Below, one piece after another: positions 1 through 7,842 of a DNA stretch of 60,479 nt. The notes beneath the pieces were generated by a model, which was given only the letters and a program-made list of their open reading frames with translations, had not been told where the DNA came from and ran no database searches. How positions within the stretch are numbered: position 1 is the stretch's first letter; every line of letters begins with the position of its first letter. This DNA is from Candidatus Zymogenus saltonus (lineage in GTDB: Bacteria; Desulfobacterota; Zymogenia; Zymogenales; Zymogenaceae): NCBI GenBank assembly GCA_016929395.1, contig JAFGIX010000001.1, positions 1 through 60,479 on the forward strand, given 5' to 3'. The translations under genes were made by a program, and so were the position numbers.

Positions 1-450
1 ACTCTGACAGAGCTTTACAACCCGAAGGCCTTCTTCACTCACGCGGCGTTGCTGCGTCAGGGTTCCCCCCATTGCGCAAGATTCCTCACTGCTGCCTCCC
101 GTAGGAGTCTGGACCGTGTTCCAGTTCCAGTGTGACTGGCCATCCTCTCAGACCAGCTAACCATCGTAGCTTTGGTGAGCCGTTACCTCACCAACTGGCT
201 AATGGTCCGCGGGCCCATCTCCCAGTGGTAGCCGAAGCCACCTTTGACTACAAAATAATAAACAATGTAGTGTTATGCGGTATTAGCACACCTTTCGGTA
301 TGTTATCCCCCTCTGGAAGGTAGGTTACCCACGTGTTACTCACCCGTGCGCCACTTTACTCACCCACCGAAGCGAGCTTTCTCGTACGACTTGCATGTGT
401 TAAGCACGCCGCCAGCGTTCGTCCTGAGCCAGGATCAAACTCTCCAATTA
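1..450 (-). rRNA. rrs: 16S ribosomal RNA, 5' ~450 nt (partial, cut by window edge)
   Basis: Read on the minus strand, the segment near 422-443 matches the universal 27F region at the 5' end of bacterial 16S rRNA, and 91-110 matches the conserved ~338-357 region. The gene starts near 450 and runs off the left edge, so only about the first 30% is present. This is a typical break point for a short-read assembly, because rRNA operons are repeated. Two consensus promoters lie upstream at 706-734 and 895-923. The 5' end is approximate to a few bases. Confidence 0.97.
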
Positions 451-705
451 AATTTGTATCAAGGAGACCGCCGCCGATCGATATTAATCGATAACCGGCG
501 CCCCCCCGATAATTTCAGAACTATCGGCAATGTTTTCAAGATAAACTTGAAGACAGAGCCGGGGCGTTTGCCGGAAAATATTTATTTTCCGGACTTAATG
601 AGACCCGTTTAAAACGAGTATTTCTCAATACTCCACAAGTTCCATTCCCACCGTTCAGTTCTCAAAGACCCAAAAGGGGGCCACATCAGGCCCACAAAGT
701 CACAT

Positions 706-734
706 ATTATATTAGTGCTGATATGTCTTGTCAA
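706..734 (-). promoter_or_regulatory. 16S rRNA promoter, proximal
   Basis: On the minus strand the -35 is TTGACA (729-734) and the -10 is TATAAT (706-711), with a 17-nt spacer: a perfect sigma-70 consensus. Transcription should start near 699, about 250 nt upstream of the 16S 5' end. Confidence 0.85.
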
Positions 735-894
735 GAAAAAAATCGGGAAAATCTTACTTACCCCAAAAAAAATCGCTCTCCCCTTCCCCTCCCCAAAGAA
801 TTGTCCCTCCCACCCCGCCGTTTCCTTCAACCCATCTGCTTTCCCCAGCCTCCCCCGTCCCGTAATGATGGCCAACTCTTCAGGTGCATTTTTA

Positions 895-923
895 ATTCTA
901 TTATATAAAGGATATGTTGTCAA
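895..923 (-). promoter_or_regulatory. 16S rRNA promoter, distal
   Basis: On the minus strand the -35 is TTGACA (918-923), the spacer is 17 nt and the -10 is TAGAAT (895-900). Together with the proximal promoter this gives the tandem arrangement common for rRNA operons. Confidence 0.7.
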
Positions 924-976
924 GAAAAAGATAAAAAAAATTTAAATTATTTTCTTTAATTCTTTTCACGTTAATC

Positions 977-1005
977 TTGACTTATTGGAGAAGATAACGT
1001 AAAAT
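977..1005 (+). promoter_or_regulatory. promoter of the TPR gene, possibly leaderless
   Basis: The -35 is TTGACT (977-982) and the -10 is TAAAAT (1000-1005), 17 nt apart. The predicted start (~1012) falls only about 4 nt before the ATG at 1016, and no ribosome binding site precedes that ATG. Confidence 0.65.
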
Positions 1006-1015
1006 TTCCAACATT

Positions 1016-1861
1016 ATGAAAAAACTAACCTTAAAAAGAAAAACCAATGTCGCGACCGCCGTCTTTGTTGCGGTCGTTATCCTGTTTACTTTTGCCGCAA
1101 ATGCGATGGCAGAGGAAAACGCCCTGACGTTCCTGGAAAGGGGGGCAAACCTCATAGGCCAGGGGAAATACTCGGAGGCGATAGACGTACTAACCCAGGC
1201 GCTGAAGGAGGACTTCCCGGAGGGGCAGCGGCTCGAAAGCAACTACGCCGTAATCTACGCCAACAGGGGCGACGCCTACTTTAAGCTGGGATTAACCGAT
1301 AAGGCCCTGGATGATTACAACAGCGCCCTGGAGCTCGACAACACATTCCCTGAGGTCCTCTTGAACAGGGGAGTCATCAAGAAGAAGCTGGGGGATTACG
1401 AGGGGGCCCTGATCGATTACACCAAGGCGATCGATTCAAAGTCGATGTTTCCCGCGGCGCATTTTAATAAGGGGGAGCTCCTGATAGAGATGGGAAGGAA
1501 CGAGGAGGCTTTGGAGCAATTGTCAAAATATATCCTCCTCGTTGCGGACAATCCGCATGTCTACAATCTGAGGGGGGAGCTCTACCTGAAGGAGAAGAAA
1601 TACAATCTCGCCCTGGGAGATTTCAACAGCGCTCTTTACATAGACGGGAAAAACGCAGAAGCCCTTATGAATATCGGAAAAGTCTATATCGAGACGAAGG
1701 ACTACACCGGCGCCGAGCTGGAGCTCAACAAGGCCATCGCCATAAATCCCGACTTGGGGGAGGCCTATATGTTGAGGTCGAAGGCGAGGGAAGGGCTGGG
1801 GAACAAGGCCGGGGCCGAGGCGGACCGCAAGAAAGCTAAGTCGCTCAATCCTAACCTGTAG
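1016..1861 (+). CDS. periplasmic tetratricopeptide-repeat protein
   Basis: 281 residues. A Sec signal peptide is clear: a basic N-terminus (KKLTLKRK), a hydrophobic stretch and an AMA/EE cleavage site near residue 32. This fixes the start at 1016. The rest is consecutive TPR units from about residue 35, with the usual G-A-Y-A spacing (for example NRGDAYFKLG and NRGVIKKKLG). TPR arrays are protein-interaction scaffolds; the partner cannot be read from the sequence. The gene stands alone between its own promoter and a terminator at 1975-1999. Related TPR proteins serve in envelope assembly or secretion, but nothing here decides between these roles. Confidence 0.88.
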   Translation: MKKLTLKRKTNVATAVFVAVVILFTFAANAMAEENALTFLERGANLIGQGKYSEAIDVLTQALKEDFPEGQRLESNYAVIYANRGDAYFKLGLTDKALDDYNSALELDNTFPEVLLNRGVIKKKLGDYEGALIDYTKAIDSKSMFPAAHFNKGELLIEMGRNEEALEQLSKYILLVADNPHVYNLRGELYLKEKKYNLALGDFNSALYIDGKNAEALMNIGKVYIETKDYTGAELELNKAIAINPDLGEAYMLRSKAREGLGNKAGAEADRKKAKSLNPNL

Positions 1862-1974
1862 TCGGCTTCTCCGGTCAGGGGGTTCGCTGTATGGGATTCG
1901 ATGAGGTGGACGGTTGGCAGGGGCAGGGGGGGCAAGAGGGAAAACAGCGGTTTTTTTTCAAAATGACCATAGCG

Positions 1975-1999
1975 GCTCCCTTATTTTAAGGGAGCTTTT
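1975..1999 (+). terminator. rho-independent terminator of the TPR gene
   Basis: An 8-bp stem (GCTCCCTT/AAGGGAGC, 1975-1982 with 1988-1995) and a 5-nt loop, followed by TTTT. Confidence 0.75.
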
Positions 2000-2064
2000 C
2001 AATGGAGGGGGCGGGAGCTTTTAACGGCCCCGGAAACGAGCCGCAGGGTTTGTCGCTTTGCTTG

Positions 2065-2094
2065 AAAAAAAAGGGGCGGTACAAAGACGCCCCC
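2065..2094 (-). terminator. rho-independent terminator of the outer-membrane barrel gene
   Basis: On the minus strand a GGGGCG/CGCCCC stem is followed by eight T residues, immediately downstream of the stop codon of the barrel gene. Confidence 0.8.
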
Positions 2095-2117
2095 ATGTGA
2101 TCTCATTTTATCTTCAG

Positions 2118-3902
2118 CTAAAATTCAAACCTGATCCTGAGTGACCCGCCGTAGTTCCACCCCCTGCTGTTGTAGCCACGCGCGGAGTCGCCGTCGTAGG
2201 AGTAGGGGAACCCGCTTCCGCCGAAGTCCGAGCCACCCGTGCTGTAGCCCTTGAGGTTATAGTTCAGCGAACTCAAGGGCATGGTGACCATCCCTCCAAA
2301 CACCAGGGACAACCTGCTCATGGGTGTTATTGTCATCGATGTTGCAAGTGTAAGATCCTGATATGAATCCGTGTCGCTCACCCTTACATATGTGATGGTG
2401 CTCGGATCGCCGCTGATATAGGGGGAGTGGTTTGCCTCGTAGAGACTCATCTCTCCCCAACCGAGGTCATACCTGATGCTTAAATCCGCTGTCAACTCGG
2501 GCGTGAATTCTTTTCCGACGCCGAATGTCAGCGACATTATGTCCATTTCTTCCTCCATGCGCCTGGTGAAGGAATTAAAGCCCGAGCCCATTGCAAGGCC
2601 GTCATCCACGACATTCTCATGATAGTACGCCGAATAAAGGTTGTAATGGGTGTAAAGGGCGTTTCCCCGCAAGTCAAAGCCATCGAGGCTCAGCTTCACC
2701 CCCGCCCCGGATTCTATCTCCCATTGTCTCTGTTTTCCCTGATATTCCACAGTTCCATCGCCGTAGAAGATCTCGGGATAGTTGAACGGCGCAAAATAAC
2801 CTACGCCCATTCCATCTATTTTCCACTCAATATCCCTTTGGAAGTAATCGGCGACGGCGAGGATCGAGACGATATCGTTGATTTTGTATTCCGGCTTTAA
2901 GTTGGCGGATATCTCGTAGCCCTTGATTCGTCCGGAATTCAGGTTTTCTTCATAGGTATTGGAGGGGAAATTGCCAGGCGCCACGTTTGACCAGTGGTCT
3001 GCAAAGAGGGAGGCCTTTTTTTCAACCCTGCCTGTATAGATGTTCCCCGTCACGGATGAATTGAGTATCAGAAAATCGGTCGGATATACAGACACGCCGA
3101 GGGTCGGGGCGAATAGGTGATATTTGAAGGTCATCTCCCTGTCCGTTGAGACATTTTCCGGGAACTCGCCGCCCGGTCCGGTGGCCACTCCGTATCCGGT
3201 CGCATCATTAACGGATTTCTCTAACGTGTAGGCGTATTTAAAACCGGCCCCCAGAGATAAGTAGTCGGTTAAATCCACGTTGTAAAGGAGGGATATCCCG
3301 TATGTGTTGGAATCCGCCTTGCTCCTGAAGGAGGACTCGACATCGCCGCTGAAGGTTGCGGGATAGCTCCACTCGTACTTAAACGAGCCGTCCCCTTTAA
3401 GGAGGTTATTTTTGTAGCTGAAGATGGCCCCAAGATTCGAGATGTCGTTCAGCTTCACCAAAAATCCAACGTCAGTGCCGATGGCGTTGGAGACGTAGGC
3501 CTCGTCGAACGCGCCCCTTATATCCCCCTGGGTCGCATTTAACATGATTTCGTTGTAGATGTCGGTGGAGACCCTTGTCAAACCCCCGAGGTAGTAGATA
3601 TCGTAGTAGAATTCGTATTCAGACTTGGGTTCGAGAAGGGCGGGGTTAATTTGAAAATCACTGTTCCAGATTGACGCGTTCAGCTTCAGCAAGAGCTTCG
3701 GAGTCGTGTTTATTTTTGGATCCTCCAGTATCTCCTTCTTGAAGCACTCGTTGTAATTTTTTACGGCGCTGTCCGAGGTTGCCGTGGGGGGAGCCTCCCC
3801 TCCCGTTTCGAGGCTTTTGTTCTCCCACTTTATGGCGTACGAAGAAACCGCCAGTGCGAGAGACAGGGTAAGGGAAATGGATAAAACAATCAGCTTCCTC
3901 AT
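2118..3902 (-). CDS. outer-membrane beta-barrel protein, unknown substrate
   Basis: 594 residues with a Sec signal peptide (residues 1-23, ending SSYA). The body alternates polar and aromatic residues in amphipathic strands with many glycine turns. It ends in RIRFEF, a C-terminal Phe beta-signal recognised by the BAM complex. It is long enough for a 14- to 18-strand barrel. Periodic phrases such as LSLGAGFKYAYTL recall FadL/OmpP1-type transporters, but I see no diagnostic FadL motif, so a FadL-like role (uptake of hydrophobic substrates) is only a suggestion. The RBS GAGGGAG precedes the ATG. A candidate minus-strand promoter (TTGACA near 4175, TATAAA about 15 nt on) would give a ~230-nt leader. 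Confidence 0.8.
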   Translation of the reverse strand: MRKLIVLSISLTLSLALAVSSYAIKWENKSLETGGEAPPTATSDSAVKNYNECFKKEILEDPKINTTPKLLLKLNASIWNSDFQINPALLEPKSEYEFYYDIYYLGGLTRVSTDIYNEIMLNATQGDIRGAFDEAYVSNAIGTDVGFLVKLNDISNLGAIFSYKNNLLKGDGSFKYEWSYPATFSGDVESSFRSKADSNTYGISLLYNVDLTDYLSLGAGFKYAYTLEKSVNDATGYGVATGPGGEFPENVSTDREMTFKYHLFAPTLGVSVYPTDFLILNSSVTGNIYTGRVEKKASLFADHWSNVAPGNFPSNTYEENLNSGRIKGYEISANLKPEYKINDIVSILAVADYFQRDIEWKIDGMGVGYFAPFNYPEIFYGDGTVEYQGKQRQWEIESGAGVKLSLDGFDLRGNALYTHYNLYSAYYHENVVDDGLAMGSGFNSFTRRMEEEMDIMSLTFGVGKEFTPELTADLSIRYDLGWGEMSLYEANHSPYISGDPSTITYVRVSDTDSYQDLTLATSMTITPMSRLSLVFGGMVTMPLSSLNYNLKGYSTGGSDFGGSGFPYSYDGDSARGYNSRGWNYGGSLRIRFEF

Positions 3903-4366
3903 TTTATATCTCCCTCTAAAAAACTTATAGATAGGTTAAAATTTTTCCCCTTGGGCGATTTTGAAAATAAAAATCCATTGAGACAAGGAACTCCCTTCCG
4001 AACGGGACAAGAATCACCCAAAGCTCCCCTTTTGAGAAAATCGGTCCGAAAGCTCCGTGTGTCAAATTTCCCCTGGGGAGGCGCTTCGTGAAGTCAGCTA
4101 AAATTCAATAAAGTATTGCGATGAAAAATAAAATTCAAAACAGTGTTATTAATTTATACTATTTTGATAAACATGTCAAGAAAAAATATATAAAATATAC
4201 ATCATAAGACTAAAATTATATATATTTTATGCAATATTTTAAAAATTATCCAAAAAAAGCAGATTTCAGACAAAAAAAACCCTTCCATAAAAAGAAGGGG
4301 GTTTGTCAATGGTCTGAGGACGCTTAAAGCGTCCCAGAACCGTTTATTTATATTTGCTTGTCTCTT
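3903..4366. other. AT-rich intergenic region
   Basis: No coding region is visible. The stretch holds the upstream region of the barrel gene (a weak minus-strand promoter around 4150-4180) and the terminators of the next gene. It is much more AT-rich than its neighbours, especially 4100-4260. Confidence 0.6.
4272..4334 (-). terminator. terminator of the double-hotdog gene
   Basis: Two hairpins lie downstream of the stop at 4367 on the minus strand. One is GGACGC/GCGTCC (4318-4334). The other is a CCCTTC/GAAGGG stem (4280-4299) followed on the minus strand by a run of eight T residues (4272-4279). The second has the form of a true intrinsic terminator. Confidence 0.75.
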
Positions 4367-5362
4367 TTAAGAATCGGCCATCTCGAAGGCCCTTGTTCTA
4401 TATTCTTCCGGGATCAGGTGTATGTGCATCTGGTCGGTCAGGGCGGGAAGGCCGAACCACTGGCCGGAGGTGGTGAGAACCGTCTCGAAGGCGCCGTTTT
4501 CATCAACGGCCGCGGCGCCGCCGGTGGCCCAGAAGAGGAGCCTCTTCGATATATCCCCCTTCATCCTGCTCCCTCTTCCGAAGAAAACGATCTTCTCTCC
4601 GAGCCTTATTTCCCTGTAGAAATTATAGCTGAGTCTCACCGACACCCCGCCGTTCTTCGCTATGAAAAATCCCCCCCAGCCGGTCGTCTCGTCCCCCAGG
4701 GCCAATGGCGCGATGAGGTGAACGAATTCGCCCCTCCTGAAGCGGAAGAACGTCTCACCGTCCCCTCCCTCGAATCCGACGAGGGAGACGACCGTCTTTC
4801 CGTCGCTGTCTTCAGGGTCGTCGAAGAGGTGAAACTTCCTCTTGAGGCCCGGCTCCTTCCTCTCCGCGCCGCAGACGAAGCAGTCGGTGTAGTAGGGGAG
4901 GGGAATCAGGCGCCCGTCGAGCTTCGAGAAGTTCGAGGGCAGGTACGCCTCGAAGGCCTCCCTCTCTTTCGCGTCTTCCGTCGAGAAGGAGATGTCGCCG
5001 GAGATGTAGGGGAGATTGACGCCCTCCTTTCTGATTACGCCTGTGGCGCCCCCGTCTTTTCTTTCTGCGGTTACGGTTACCTCGTCCCCAAGCGCGACGG
5101 CGGTCCCCCCCATTCTGAAGTCGGCTCTCAAAGGGAAGATAGATTTTGGATCATCGGGGTAGTCGGGAAGACCCGATGCCAGCTCCATGATGGCGCCCAT
5201 CCCGAATCCCCCGTGGGGCAACCCCACCCACCCCTCGGTCCGCTTGTCCATCTTGATTTTTGCCGTGAGCGGACCATCCGTATTTTTTTCGTACCCTCGA
5301 AGGATGAAGCCGTCCTTCCCGCAGCCGATGCATTCCCTGTGATCGTCGATAATATATTCCAT
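4367..5362 (-). CDS. double-hotdog thioesterase-like protein with two CxxC motifs
   Basis: 331 residues that read as two tandem hotdog-like halves. The first half has CIGC at 11-14 and a LPHGGFGMGAIMEL helix near residues 48-61. The second begins with TDCFVCG at 160-165, followed by GLKRKF. The pattern C-x-x-C-G...GL...F is seen in PaaI-like acyl-CoA thioesterases, where one such motif usually precedes each hotdog domain. Duplication of the hotdog is a known way of building an asymmetric active site. The pathway is unknown; the many acyl-CoA genes elsewhere in the window fit a CoA-thioester role. RBS AAAGGA precedes the ATG, and the gene has its own terminator. Confidence 0.6.
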   Translation of the reverse strand: MEYIIDDHRECIGCGKDGFILRGYEKNTDGPLTAKIKMDKRTEGWVGLPHGGFGMGAIMELASGLPDYPDDPKSIFPLRADFRMGGTAVALGDEVTVTAERKDGGATGVIRKEGVNLPYISGDISFSTEDAKEREAFEAYLPSNFSKLDGRLIPLPYYTDCFVCGAERKEPGLKRKFHLFDDPEDSDGKTVVSLVGFEGGDGETFFRFRRGEFVHLIAPLALGDETTGWGGFFIAKNGGVSVRLSYNFYREIRLGEKIVFFGRGSRMKGDISKRLLFWATGGAAAVDENGAFETVLTTSGQWFGLPALTDQMHIHLIPEEYRTRAFEMADS

Positions 5363-5475
5363 GATAATCCTTTAGGATTCAGGTTTGGATGTCAACTCCG
5401 TTCCGCCCTCATACCGACCGATTATAGCACAAGTTGAGAGTTTTTGGACATCATAATATCTAATCGGCATGAAAA

Positions 5476-5510
5476 AGGGGGGCTCTCCCACCCCCCTTTT
5501 TTGAGTTACA
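5476..5510 (-). terminator. bidirectional hairpin terminator downstream of the M28 peptidase
   Basis: A G6/C6 stem is flanked by A and T runs, so it can work in both directions. It lies 15 nt past the peptidase stop. Confidence 0.7.
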
Positions 5511-5524
5511 ATGAATTCACAGGC

Positions 5525-6709
5525 TTACTTGGTGCTGCAGCTCTCGATATATTTTTCGAGGGTCGCTATCATAAGCTTAAGGTTTTCGTAGTTCACCCTC
5601 TCGAGGTTATCGGTGGTGGCGTGAAATCCGCCCATACCCATTCCCGGAAGCCCCGAGTTACCCACGGTGATGAATGGGATCCCGACCACGGCGAAGCGGT
5701 GAGAGTCGTCGGTGATGTAGCCCTCTCCCGCCAACTCCATCGGCTTTCCGGATATCTCCTCACAGGCCACATTCAGGCGGTCTATAAGCTCTTTATCCGG
5801 GTCGTAGAACTTCAGGAAGACCCCGACCTTCTTCCAGTAGACCATGTTGCCATTTTGGGCCACAAGCTCCAGGTTGACGAGGGTCGTGGGGATCTCCGGC
5901 TCCGCCTTCTTACCCCACCTCTCCTTGACGTAGAAGTTTGCTCCCTGGAGGGTCGTCTCCTCCCCGGACGTCAGGATGATCGTGACGTTGGAGTCGCCTA
6001 TGTCCACCTTGCCGTCTTTAATATCCTTGGCAACGGCGAGGAGCGTCACCACGGATGTCCCGTTGTCCACGGCGCCCAGGCTGTCGCGCTCCTTCGGCAG
6101 AAAAACGAATCCACCGAAGCCCAAGAATATGAGTCCCCAGTAGACAACGAGGATACCCGCAACTGTAAGGTTTATCGCCGTTACGAGCTTGTTCTTCAAT
6201 GCGTCGAATTTCTTCACGAAGAAAAGCCAGATAGAAAGAAGGACGCCCAGGGCGAAGGCGTGGGGTATCCACCTGTAGATCTTGGCCCTCTGGATGTGAT
6301 CCCAGAAGTCGGTCTTGGAGTCGTAGTGGGCCATGAAGATCAGCTCCCTTACGGCGTTCGGGGCCTGGAAGCTCACAATGATGTTCTCGCCTGTCTTTTT
6401 TATAAGGCCGCTCACGATCGGCATGAACATCTCGAACTCAAGAAAGAGGAGCGGGAAGATGATGATCGATACGATCAAGGCAAAAAGGGGTTTTTTCTTT
6501 AGCACCAGTATGAAGAGGATGACCGCCAGTATCAATAGCGTCAACCCTATCAGAAACTGCATGTAGGGTCTCAGGGCGAACTCCTGCACGATGAACGGAA
6601 CGTCCCAAGATGTGAGTAGTCCCTTGATGTAGGCGGCCGTCTTTTCGAGGGACTCCCTGTGGGCCGGCCTCGGCACGGCAATATTCGTCAGAATTTCCTG
6701 TAGGTCCAT
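5525..6709 (-). CDS. membrane-embedded M28-family metallopeptidase
   Basis: 394 residues. The di-zinc ligands of M28 aminopeptidases can be followed in order: AHYDS (H128, with D130), GAVDNG (D215), SGEE (E250/E251), NLE (E281) and GGFHATTDN (H363). Two membrane helices lie near residues 50-70 and 75-98. Further hydrophobic helices near 148-165 and 180-204 sit between the first His and the bridging Asp, where soluble M28 enzymes have only a short loop. It therefore appears to be a membrane-anchored exopeptidase whose catalytic domain carries a membrane insertion. The substrate is unknown. RBS GGAG precedes the ATG. Confidence 0.82.
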   Translation of the reverse strand: MDLQEILTNIAVPRPAHRESLEKTAAYIKGLLTSWDVPFIVQEFALRPYMQFLIGLTLLILAVILFILVLKKKPLFALIVSIIIFPLLFLEFEMFMPIVSGLIKKTGENIIVSFQAPNAVRELIFMAHYDSKTDFWDHIQRAKIYRWIPHAFALGVLLSIWLFFVKKFDALKNKLVTAINLTVAGILVVYWGLIFLGFGGFVFLPKERDSLGAVDNGTSVVTLLAVAKDIKDGKVDIGDSNVTIILTSGEETTLQGANFYVKERWGKKAEPEIPTTLVNLELVAQNGNMVYWKKVGVFLKFYDPDKELIDRLNVACEEISGKPMELAGEGYITDDSHRFAVVGIPFITVGNSGLPGMGMGGFHATTDNLERVNYENLKLMIATLEKYIESCSTK

Positions 6710-6849
6710 GATTTACTCCAAAAAAAATAGTCTTTGGCCCTGGATTATAACACAAAGCGCCAAAAAGTCTAATTGTTTTTGGCCGGGAACAACCCCCTGT
6801 ATCGGAAGAGATCCTGCGGCTTTCAATCATACATTAAAATCTCAATATC

Positions 6850-7230
6850 TCAATATCTCAGGTGTATCTTCGACATGGGGATTCCGCCCCTCCCGGCCCA
6901 GTCTTTCCTGTCGCTCTCGATGACGTTAAAGATTATATCCTTGTTATCGACGCCGGTGTGTCTCTCGACCACCTCGTTCAGCTTCCTGAAGAGCGTCTCC
7001 TTCGTCTCGTCCGTGCGTCCGGAGAACATCAGAAGCTCGACAAAGACGAAATCTACGCTTCGGCTCTCGTGGACGGACCGCTTTTCCCTCGGCGTCGTGT
7101 AGACGGCGACGTGGCCGTGGGTCGGGTCAATCTTGAGGGTTTCCACCATAACCTCCCTGACCTCGTGGGCGAAAAGGGGTGAAACCTTTTCGGCAATTTC
7201 ATCCGACAGGTGTATCTTGAAAAAGGGCAT
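6850..7230 (-). CDS. tautomerase-superfamily protein (4-oxalocrotonate tautomerase-like)
   Basis: 126 residues if started at the ATG at 7228-7230. That start is preferred because it is preceded by AGGAGGT with a 4-nt spacer and gives Met-Pro-Phe-Phe, exposing the catalytic Pro1 typical of the superfamily after Met removal. An upstream in-frame ATG at 7246 lacks these features. The length is double that of a single 4-OT subunit (~62 residues), suggesting two fused beta-alpha-beta units. Substrate unknown. The family catalyses keto-enol tautomerisation or related dehalogenations. Confidence 0.75.
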   Translation of the reverse strand: MPFFKIHLSDEIAEKVSPLFAHEVREVMVETLKIDPTHGHVAVYTTPREKRSVHESRSVDFVFVELLMFSGRTDETKETLFRKLNEVVERHTGVDNKDIIFNVIESDRKDWAGRGGIPMSKIHLRY

Positions 7231-7295
7231 GATTACCTCCTCGATCATAATAGGTTACTCAATGGATTAGACAATGGAAAAGAGAAAAAATTTCC

Positions 7296-7324
7296 TTGAC
7301 AAAACAGAAAAATATAAGTATAAA
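7296..7324 (+). promoter_or_regulatory. promoter of the selenium operon
   Basis: The -35 is TTGACA (7296-7301), the spacer 17 nt and the -10 TATAAA (7319-7324). The predicted start is near 7331. Confidence 0.7.
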
Positions 7325-7470
7325 AATACCATAATTCAAAGCATCTTCCTCATGGGGTCGCTGGCTGGATGGTTAAGTAGGATGTATCGAGAGGGAATAC
7401 GCGATAACGAGGAAGAGAGAGAAGAGATGAGATGATACGAAAGATCAACACAACCATTTTCCTTTTGATA

Positions 7471-7590
7471 TGAGGCCGTTGTTCGGGGCCCGGGCGGTCC
7501 CGAAGCACGTTAAAGCCAGCCTCACCCTTCCCGCCGTAGCCGGAGGTCTCCCTCGGCACGCCCGGAGGGGCGAACGCTTGAGGGAGACAC
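7471..7590 (+). ncRNA. candidate structured leader RNA (riboswitch-like) of the selenium operon
   Basis: Two paired domains can be drawn. Domain 1 has an outer stem TGAGGC/GCCTCA (7471-7476 with 7519-7524) enclosing TTCGGG/CCCGAA (7481-7486 with 7498-7503). Domain 2 has a perfect 9-bp stem GTCTCCCTC/GAGGGAGAC (7546-7554 with 7580-7588) enclosing CGCCC/GGGCG (7559-7563 with 7568-7572) and an asymmetric internal loop. A third stem ATCGCCG/CGGCGAT (7632-7638 with 7659-7665) follows. I compared it by memory with cobalamin, SAM, molybdenum cofactor, guanidine, c-di-GMP and fluoride riboswitches and found no match. The function is inferred only from its position. Confidence 0.45.
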
Positions 7591-7842
7591 CTTGGCAAAA
7601 TTTCGCTTAAAGAGAAGAAAGCCTCCGAGAGATCGCCGTTCGATGCTATCGATTACATCGGCGATTTCAACGGCGATTCCATTGGATTTCACCGTCCCGT
7701 TTTCACGCCGGATACCGTATCCGTGCAAGCTGTTCCGCCCTTTATATTCCACCTGTTTTAAGCCGCACACCCTTACAGCCCAGTGTATATACATATCGGG
7801 AATCAATAGAATTATAGGTTCAACTATCAAAGGAGATTTGTA

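Larger units (their letters stand above)
451..1015. other. rRNA leader and divergent promoter region
   Basis: The stretch between the 16S gene and the TPR gene encodes no convincing protein. It holds the 16S leader (451-700), two leftward rRNA promoters and one rightward promoter for the TPR gene. The 740-860 part is rich in C-tracts with no recognisable element. Confidence 0.7.
7231..7842 (+). promoter_or_regulatory. long leader of the selenium operon
   Basis: The 612-nt gap between the tautomerase and the transporter has no convincing gene. A sigma-70 promoter at 7296-7324 would create a leader of about 510 nt that includes the paired elements at 7471-7524, 7546-7588 and 7632-7665. The transporter RBS AAAGGAG sits at its end. 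A leader this long before a metabolic operon usually carries regulation. Confidence 0.6.

Noticed and set aside
7471-7590. tRNA-Sec gene in the selenium leader
   Set aside because: The stems do not give a 90-nt cloverleaf, and no UCA anticodon loop with the flanking YU/RR pattern or T-loop sequence is present.
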